DNA from: Psychrobacter jeotgali
GTDB lineage: Bacteria > Pseudomonadota > Gammaproteobacteria > Pseudomonadales > Moraxellaceae
Assembly (NCBI RefSeq): GCF_904846315.1
Contig: NZ_CAJHAF010000001.1
Span: 1,240,001 to 1,304,000 of the forward strand
Length of the DNA: 64,000 nucleotides
Direction of reading: 5' to 3'
Made by a program: the position numbers and the translations under genes. The notes below the pieces were generated by a model. That model made no database searches, was not told the DNA's origin, and saw only the letters and a list, made by a program, of their open reading frames with translations. Below are positions 58,853-64,000 of the stretch, piece by piece; within the stretch, counting starts at the first letter, position 1, and every line of letters starts with the position of its first letter.

Positions 58853-60253
58853 ATGAGATTTTTTTCTTTACGCAAGACCAGCCGTGCGGTAGTATTTTCT
58901 GGCATGAGCGCTGCTCTTTTGCTAAGTATCAACGCCCAAGCAGCCACAGTCGATGCTACTAATGCAAGTAATGCCCAGCCTGCTACTAACCAACAGAGCA
59001 GCCCTCGTCTAAACTCGGCGAACAGTACTGATGGCATCATCGCTTTAGTTAATGATAACGTGATTCTAAAAAGCGACTTAATTAATGCTATTGCTCAGAC
59101 TCAAGCACGAGCACAAGCCACTGGTGAATCCATACCCAATTCTGCGCAGCTGCAATCTGAGGTATTAAATGCTTTAGTTCTACGCGAACTGCAATTGTCA
59201 TTGATTAACCGTGTTGGACTTCGACCTGATGAGGCGGCGATTAATCAACGCCTTACTCAAATCGCTCAAGCCGAAGGACTCAACAGCATCTCAGAGCTAC
59301 AGCAGCGCTTAGACGCTTCGCAGCCAGGCAGCTATGCAGCGTTACGAGCCAGCCTTATAGAGGATGCGGCGATTCAATCTTTACAGCAGCGTCAAATTAG
59401 TAGCCGGGTTCGCATTACCGAGCAAGATATCGATGCATTTTTAGCATCGCCTGAAGCCAAACGTCTTAACCAAAATGAATACCAAACGATTCATATTCGT
59501 ATTCCTTATTTAGATGATTATAATCGTTTGTCACAAGCACAACGTGATGAAGCATTAAAGATTGCGCAGACTCTACGTACCCGTTTACAGCAACCCAACG
59601 TAGATGTCGACACTGCTATTGCAGAAGCTCAAAGCAACTATCCTATAGAAATTCAAGGTGGTGATATGGGCTTTCATAAAGCCGCTTCTTTACCCACTGA
59701 GCTTGCCAGTGAAATCACTAAACTTGAGGTAGGAGCCGTAAGTGCGCCACTTGTAACACCTCAGGGTATCGATATTGTTAAACTCGCTGATAAAAAATCT
59801 GATGATAAAACTATCATTCCGCAGTGGAACACCCGTCATATCTTAGTTAAGGTCGATGAGATTCAAACTGACGCCCTGGCTGAACAAAAGATCAATGATC
59901 TATACGAACAGCTACGTCAAGGCGCTGACTTTAAAGCGTTAGCTTCTACTTATTCAGATGACCCAGGCTCAGCGGGCCGCGGTGGTGATCTGGGCTGGGT
60001 CAGTGATGGTGATATGATTGGGCCATTTGAAGCGGTTATGAAAACGACAACCGTTGGTGACTACTCTACTCCTTTTAAAACCCAGTTCGGCTGGCATATC
60101 CTAAAAGTTGAAGGCCAACGTCAACAAGATGTTACCAATGAATACCGTCGCAATATGGCTCGTCAAGCTTTGTATCAACGTTTAGCGCCTCAAGCCCGTG
60201 AAGACTGGCTACAAGAGCTACGTGCTGGTGCTTATATACAAGTATTTGAATAA
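58853..60253 (+). CDS. surA: Periplasmic chaperone/peptidyl-prolyl isomerase SurA
   Basis: A 466-residue periplasmic protein. The signal peptide is MRFFSLRKTSRAVVFSGM to about residue 36 (AQAA). The SurA N-domain (IIALVNDNVILKSDLINAI) is followed by two parvulin domains. The first (TIHIRIPYLD to VKLADKK) is divergent and the second (NTRHILVKVDE to GWHILKVEG) is well conserved. It escorts outer-membrane proteins such as LptD to Bam. Start ATG 58853 with GAGGAG upstream; an in-frame start at 58796 would add 19 residues. A TATAAT box at 58777 suggests its own promoter as well as lptD read-through. Confidence 0.95.
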   Translation: MRFFSLRKTSRAVVFSGMSAALLLSINAQAATVDATNASNAQPATNQQSSPRLNSANSTDGIIALVNDNVILKSDLINAIAQTQARAQATGESIPNSAQLQSEVLNALVLRELQLSLINRVGLRPDEAAINQRLTQIAQAEGLNSISELQQRLDASQPGSYAALRASLIEDAAIQSLQQRQISSRVRITEQDIDAFLASPEAKRLNQNEYQTIHIRIPYLDDYNRLSQAQRDEALKIAQTLRTRLQQPNVDVDTAIAEAQSNYPIEIQGGDMGFHKAASLPTELASEITKLEVGAVSAPLVTPQGIDIVKLADKKSDDKTIIPQWNTRHILVKVDEIQTDALAEQKINDLYEQLRQGADFKALASTYSDDPGSAGRGGDLGWVSDGDMIGPFEAVMKTTTVGDYSTPFKTQFGWHILKVEGQRQQDVTNEYRRNMARQALYQRLAPQAREDWLQELRAGAYIQVFE

Positions 60254-60435
60254 GATGCTTACTTTTAGCTAACGATATAGATCGCACAGAGTAAAAATCT
60301 TTAAATCTTAATGAATAACAAAAAGGTATGAGCAAGCGCTTATGCCTTTTTTATTTAGTGGTGCCCCACCCGTAAACAAGTTACTTAATTAAGAAAAAAC
60401 ACCTATACAACTATGAATATTTATTATTAAGCAAT

Positions 60436-60601
60436 AAAAAACCCCGAACTTTGGGCGATTAGTTCGGGGCCATGAGCTTGCGTTTTATTATTATTCTCTT
60501 CCTTGCTGACTTATCCCAAGTCATAACAGCAACTTATTACAGTGGGCTGACCTGTATATTCGTGCTGCTGTCTCAGCACCGTATCCTTACCTCTCCTTGT
60601 G
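60436..60601 (-). ncRNA. Predicted Rsm/Csr-type small regulatory RNA
   Basis: A minus-strand transcript of about 166 nt is predicted from a sigma70-like promoter to a terminator. It contains four GGA motifs: ACAAGGAG and TAAGGATAC near the 5' end, TTGGGAT in the loop of a perfect 5-bp hairpin (GACTT / AAGTC, 60508-60522) and CAAGGAAG next to it. Another stem-loop (GTGCTG / CAGCAC, 60562-60579) separates them. Multiple GGA motifs in and between hairpins are the mark of RNAs that sequester CsrA/RsmA. A GacA-type box lies upstream. There is no open reading frame of note. The start is estimated from the -10 box. The call rests on architecture, since primary sequence conservation in this class is low. 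Confidence 0.72.
60442..60469 (-). terminator. Intrinsic terminator of the predicted sRNA
   Basis: A 9-bp perfect stem (CCCCGAACT / AGTTCGGGG, 10-nt loop). On the minus strand it is followed by six or more T (60435-60441). The direction excludes surA as its user. Confidence 0.9.
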
Positions 60602-60607
60602 CTGATA

Positions 60608-60637
60608 ATAGTATTTTATGCCAATCCTCTAAAGCAA
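60608..60637 (-). promoter_or_regulatory. Sigma70-like promoter of the sRNA
   Basis: On the minus strand TTGCTT (60632-60637) and TACTAT (60608-60613), 18 bp apart. Transcription would start near 60601. Confidence 0.55.
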
Positions 60638-60662
60638 ACTAGAAGCTAAAAACTCTATTTAT

Positions 60663-60680
60663 TGTAAGCTTTTGCTTACA
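60663..60680 (-). promoter_or_regulatory. GacA-type upstream activating sequence
   Basis: TGTAAG-N6-CTTACA, an exact match to the 18-bp GacA box of pseudomonads, extended to 10-bp arms (TATTGTAAGC). It is centred about 70 bp upstream of the predicted sRNA start and 25 bp from the -35 box, the usual arrangement for GacA-activated rsm genes. Confidence 0.8.
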
Positions 60681-60711
60681 ATATTCTGTAGTAGCTAGCT
60701 TTATACTAGAC

Positions 60712-61830
60712 TTAGTTTTCTTCTGCATGTTCTTTTGAGACTTTTTTACCTTCTTCTTTACCTGCTTTTATTTTATGCTCAGATTCCTTCATATCTTCTG
60801 CATCAGTGGTAGGCGCATTTTGCTCTTGTTTGGGAGCTTCTTCTGGCTCATATTGCAACGTCGTTAATACTGGAAAATGGTCAGAGCCAATAGAGGGTAG
60901 ACGCTGGATATCTACTACGGTAAAGCAAGCACTATGAAAAATGTGATCAAGGGCCCAGCGTAAAAAAGGATACTTTACATGGAAGGTATTAATAAAATGG
61001 CGCCCAATACGTGGATCAAGCAGCCCTGAGATACGTTGAAAACGGCGGGTAGTCTTTGACCAAGCCACGTCATTGAGATCCCCTGCTAGTATGGCGGTTT
61101 GATTATTATCTTTAATATGACGACCAACCATTAATAACTCGGCATCACGAGTAGTAGATTTGTCGGCTTCCGTTGGGCTGGGCGGCATTGGATGCAAACA
61201 GTATAACCAGATGATACGCCCACCTTGTAAGCGTATCTGCGTATGAATAGAGGGAATATCATCGATCATCAGATATTTGACTTCCGGCTCTATCAACTCA
61301 AGCTTAGAATACAGATGCATACCATAAAGGTTATCCAGCGGCACTTTTACGCTATAAGGATAGTCAGGTTCTATCTCCTTGAGCGCCGTCTCCCATTTTT
61401 TATCTGATTCAAGAGTGATTAAGACATCAGGCTGTTTCTGCTGGACTAAGCTCACCAGCTTATGAGTCTCATCATTAGGTGTTAATACATTTGACACTAT
61501 AATTTTTAATTGATGAGCTTTACCTTCAGGTTTGTCTTTAGCTTGCTTAACTTCTTTTTTCCATAACTTTGTATAAGGTAGTACCATTCTTAGCTGGAAT
61601 GCTAAAGCCACGCTTAATAGCAAAAATAACAACCCTTGCCCTATCTGCCATTCTGACCAAAAAAACAGCATGACGAACCAAGCAACAAGCCCTAGTACTA
61701 AGATTTGAATCCGCGGAAACTCCACCCCACGTACCCACCAGTTATCAAGCGGTAACCAACCCCAAACCGTTAGAAAGGTAATCAGCGCTGCTAGTCCCTG
61801 TACGCCATAATATAGCAAAGATAAATCCAT
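60712..61830 (-). CDS. Membrane-anchored endonuclease/exonuclease/phosphatase-family protein
   Basis: A 372-residue protein with three hydrophobic N-terminal segments (about 5-80), then an EEP hydrolase domain (about 108-330): VSNVLTPNDE, TLESDKKWE, LYCLHPMPP, ILAGDLNDVAWS and a C-terminal RWALDHIFHS and GSDHFPVL with the catalytic His. Catalytic Asp/His/Asn positions are intact. The C-terminal 45 residues are Lys/Glu-rich. The substrate is unknown; relatives include nucleases, phosphatases and sphingomyelinase-like enzymes. It ends 32 bp before the GacA box on the same strand, and read-through into the sRNA is possible. Confidence 0.82.
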   Translation of the reverse strand: MDLSLLYYGVQGLAALITFLTVWGWLPLDNWWVRGVEFPRIQILVLGLVAWFVMLFFWSEWQIGQGLLFLLLSVALAFQLRMVLPYTKLWKKEVKQAKDKPEGKAHQLKIIVSNVLTPNDETHKLVSLVQQKQPDVLITLESDKKWETALKEIEPDYPYSVKVPLDNLYGMHLYSKLELIEPEVKYLMIDDIPSIHTQIRLQGGRIIWLYCLHPMPPSPTEADKSTTRDAELLMVGRHIKDNNQTAILAGDLNDVAWSKTTRRFQRISGLLDPRIGRHFINTFHVKYPFLRWALDHIFHSACFTVVDIQRLPSIGSDHFPVLTTLQYEPEEAPKQEQNAPTTDAEDMKESEHKIKAGKEEGKKVSKEHAEEN

Positions 61831-62208
61831 AATATTTGTTAATCACTTATTAGATTGATAGTTATATCAGCAACTAGATATTTAGTTGATTTAATGAATT
61901 AATCCTACAAGCTCTCATTCAATCTGACGCCTTTATGCTTACTTTAGCATCTCATAATACAATCGCATACTATCGGTAATCAATTAATGTGCTCACAGCA
62001 TAAAACGTTACAATTTTCTATTGCTTAAAGCTGCATTCTGCTAGGGCTGGATAGATTTTAAACTCATAATAGATATAAAGGATAATACCTAAAAGCAATT
62101 AAATTTATCTAAAATCCCTTGCTTTTTAGTGTTATTCACGGCATTGTTAACGGTTGACAGTTCAAATTGACTGAAGCAAAAAATAACTGCAAAAGAGGAT
62201 TGGTTTTC
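61831..62208. other. Divergent region between the EEP gene and asd
   Basis: 378 bp without a gene. No lysine riboswitch or other known leader is recognised ahead of asd. A TTGACA at 62155 has no matching -10 box at the right distance. Confidence 0.4.
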
Positions 62209-63342
62209 ATGAGTAATTTAACAGTAGGCTTAGTCGGCTGGCGTGGTATGGTAGGATCAGTGCTGATGCAACGGATGATAGAGGAAAAAGACTTCGCTGG
62301 TATTACGCCGGTGTTTTTTTCGACCAGTAATGCAGGTGGCGACGCTCCGAAATTCGATGGTATTGAGCCCAGTAAACTTAAAGATGCTCATGATATTGAA
62401 GCACTGGCAACTTGTGATGTCATTATTACCTGTCAAGGTGGCGACTATACCCAGAAAGTACATCAGCCGCTACGTGATGGTGGCTGGGAAGGTTACTGGA
62501 TAGATGCGGCAAGTACGCTAAGAATGGATGAAGATAGTATTATTATTTTAGATCCAGTCAATCGTAACGTTATCGATCAAGCGCTAGCTGACGGCAAAAA
62601 AGATTTTATCGGTGGTAACTGTACGGTTTCGCTCATGATGATGGCCATTGGTGAGCTCTTCAATAAAGGCTGGGTTGAGTGGGTCAGCGCCATGACCTAT
62701 CAAGCAGCTAGTGGCTCAGGTGCCAATAACATGCGCGAGCTAATCGAAGGCATGGGTGTGTTGCGTGACGCCGTCGCAGATGAGCTGGCTGACCCTGCCA
62801 GCGCTATTCTAGATATCGATAAGAAAATTGCTCAGACTCAGCGCTCGGATGACTTTCCTAAACAATACTTCGGTGTACCATTAGCTGGTAGCTTGATTCC
62901 TTATATCGACGCGCAGTTGGAAAACAAGCAATCTCGTGAAGAATGGAAAGGCGGTGTCGAAACCAATAAAATCCTTGGCAACTCTGAAGCAAACAGCATT
63001 CCCATTGATGGTATGTGTGTACGTGTGGGAGCGATGCGTTGTCATGCGCAAGGGTTAACTATTAAACTCAAAAAAGATATTCCACTAGAAGAAATCGAAG
63101 CGGCTCTTAAAAATAGCGGCAATCAGTGGCTTGATGTGGTTGAAGATGATAAAGAGGCAACCATGAACCGTCTAACACCAGTAGCCGTTACCGGTACATT
63201 AACGGTTGCACTTGGACGTTTGCGCAAGCTCAAAATGGGCGGCGAGTATTTAGGAGCATTCACGGTCGGTGACCAGTTACTCTGGGGTGCAGCAGAACCG
63301 CTACGCCGGATGCTAAATATTATCCGCGAGCAAAACAGCTAA
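62209..63342 (+). CDS. asd: Aspartate-semialdehyde dehydrogenase
   Basis: A 377-residue enzyme. The NADP-binding loop [17 protein letters not shown] is at the N-terminus and the catalytic Cys is in [11 protein letters not shown] near residue 135. [11 protein letters not shown] and the [14 protein letters not shown] segment with the catalytic His are typical of the gammaproteobacterial (E. coli-type) branch. It feeds lysine, threonine, methionine and diaminopimelate synthesis. I chose the ATG at 62209, preceded by AGAGGA; an upstream in-frame start at 62167 would add 14 residues. Monocistronic. Confidence 0.97.
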   Translation: MSNLTVGLVGWRGMVGSVLMQRMIEEKDFAGITPVFFSTSNAGGDAPKFDGIEPSKLKDAHDIEALATCDVIITCQGGDYTQKVHQPLRDGGWEGYWIDAASTLRMDEDSIIILDPVNRNVIDQALADGKKDFIGGNCTVSLMMMAIGELFNKGWVEWVSAMTYQAASGSGANNMRELIEGMGVLRDAVADELADPASAILDIDKKIAQTQRSDDFPKQYFGVPLAGSLIPYIDAQLENKQSREEWKGGVETNKILGNSEANSIPIDGMCVRVGAMRCHAQGLTIKLKKDIPLEEIEAALKNSGNQWLDVVEDDKEATMNRLTPVAVTGTLTVALGRLRKLKMGGEYLGAFTVGDQLLWGAAEPLRRMLNIIREQNS

Positions 63343-63364
63343 AAGTTCTGATTAACTTTAATAT

Positions 63365-63392
63365 AAAAAAGACAGCCTAGGCTGTCTTTTTT
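63365..63392. terminator. Bidirectional terminator between asd and the SOUL gene
   Basis: A complete 28-bp palindrome (AAAAAAGACAGC, 4-nt CTAG loop, complement). Confidence 0.9.
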
Positions 63393-63415
63393 ATACGCTA
63401 TATTTGTCTAATAAA

Positions 63416-64000
63416 TTACTGATACTGAATCATAACTTCATTACGACGCAAGAACGGTAGCGTCCATGGCGGATTATATCTTGCCAGTTCAGGATTACCT
63501 ATAATATCTAGCTTTTGGCTTTGTCTCTGCATCCAAGTTTTCAGCGCTTCTGTTTTGGCTTCTACTTTTTCGCTGCCAGCTAATCCTGAAAACTTGATCA
63601 CGCCATAAGTCTGCGCAGGAACCTCAATAATAGTCACTTCAGCGTTATTGGGTTTTGGTAAAGTCTGCATCGTATATTGACTAGGCATAACAAAGCGTAC
63701 ACGCCATTTATCGTCTTGTTGCTGCATATTCACTGGAGCAGTCATAGCTATTTTCTGTGAGACACTTTGGTCAGCTTGCTGCATCTTGACCGGTGCTGTC
63801 ATACTAATTTTGCTACTATCACCATTATCGGCGGTATTGTTACCAAAAATATAGTTTGCTAAGGTTTTAAAACCTTGACGACTGGCAGAGTCTTGATCGC
63901 CTGTAACCCAAGTTTGAGCGACCAACTGCGCATCATAACGACGTAGCTCAAAATCATTATCCTGCAATAAAATCGTATAATTAGGCTCTTCAACGGCCAT
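63416..64000 (-). CDS. SOUL-family heme-binding protein, partial at the right edge
   Basis: The visible frame has 194 codons and reaches the window edge. The protein starts or continues with MAVEEPNYTILLQDNDFELR, and SOUL features follow: FELRRYDAQLVAQT, and two copies of a KI.MTAPV.MQQ phrase about 30 residues apart, the conserved SOUL MTAPV segment being duplicated. It ends TLPFLRRNEVMIQYQ. The ATG at 63998-64000 could be internal: bacterial SOUL proteins often carry a signal peptide before a similar A-EEPxY start, so the true start probably lies beyond the window. Function in bacteria is unclear; some members bind heme. Confidence 0.85.
   Translation of the reverse strand: MAVEEPNYTILLQDNDFELRRYDAQLVAQTWVTGDQDSASRQGFKTLANYIFGNNTADNGDSSKISMTAPVKMQQADQSVSQKIAMTAPVNMQQQDDKWRVRFVMPSQYTMQTLPKPNNAEVTIIEVPAQTYGVIKFSGLAGSEKVEAKTEALKTWMQRQSQKLDIIGNPELARYNPPWTLPFLRRNEVMIQYQ

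Larger units (their letters stand above)
60254..60711. other. Intergenic region between surA and the EEP gene, holding an sRNA unit
   Basis: 458 bp. The left 180 bp hold no recognised feature. The right part carries, on the minus strand, a regulatory palindrome, promoter, small RNA and terminator, each listed separately. Confidence 0.6.

Noticed and set aside
62155..62208. Possible regulatory leader or lysine riboswitch ahead of asd
   Set aside because: No lysine riboswitch core or attenuator pairing is visible, and the sequence between promoter-like TTGACA and the start codon is too short.

Overview
The window looks like a chromosomal segment of a Moraxellaceae gammaproteobacterium, most likely Psychrobacter. 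The base composition is moderately AT-rich and intergenic spaces are long and AT-rich. The gene families and pairings (hscA-fdx, cmk-rpsA-ihfB, tamA-tamB, obgE-proB, amgK-murU divergent from lptD-surA, mfd not far from a long-form GAPDH gene) fit the Pseudomonadales. The genus call is inference from family and synteny recognition, not from a database search. Almost everything is core housekeeping. I see no prophage, integrase, transposase, CRISPR array, rRNA or tRNA.

Layout: 1-735 is the end of an isc operon (hscA 3' part, fdx). 831-10364 carries a membrane-anchored class III nucleotide cyclase, a HIT protein, mfd, a BCCT transporter, an RraA-type protein and an NAD(P)-binding oxidoreductase. 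10914-19653 carries rpsT, a histidine phosphatase, a metallophosphoesterase, pyrF-lapA-ihfB-rpsA-cmk and tadA-ung. 19876-32118 carries clpA and clpS (unusually far apart), then a DUF6776-like gene, argC, hemE, proB, obgE and a long-form GAPDH. 32373-34761 carries a lipocalin with a long N-terminal extension, a Nudix hydrolase and a tiny hemP under a Fur box. 34855-43401 is tamA-tamB. 43775-52957 carries an MFS transporter, coq7, a secreted repeat protein, a large lipoprotein lipase and the cioAB/cydAB oxidase, followed by a 38-residue partner protein. 53268-60253 is amgK-murU facing lptD-surA. 60436-64000 carries a predicted Rsm-type small RNA, an EEP-family hydrolase, asd and the truncated start of a SOUL protein.

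Functional themes are outer-membrane biogenesis (TamA/TamB, LptD, SurA), cell-wall precursor recycling (AmgK/MurU), translation (S1, S20, TadA, Obg), quality control (ClpA/ClpS), DNA repair (Mfd, Ung), and heme, quinone and respiratory functions (HemE, Coq7, CioAB, HemP).

The most notable new observation is a minus-strand intergenic unit at about 60436-60680. It has a perfect GacA-type upstream activating palindrome (TGTAAG-N6-CTTACA), a sigma70-like promoter, a transcript of about 166 nt with four GGA motifs (one in a hairpin loop) and a strong intrinsic terminator. This is the architecture of a GacA-controlled, CsrA/RsmA-sequestering sRNA. Other points are a 145-bp MITE-like palindrome at 13188-13332, large acidic disordered insertions in TamA, ClpA and LptD, and a lipocalin whose reading frame stays open for 176 codons upstream of its signal sequence.
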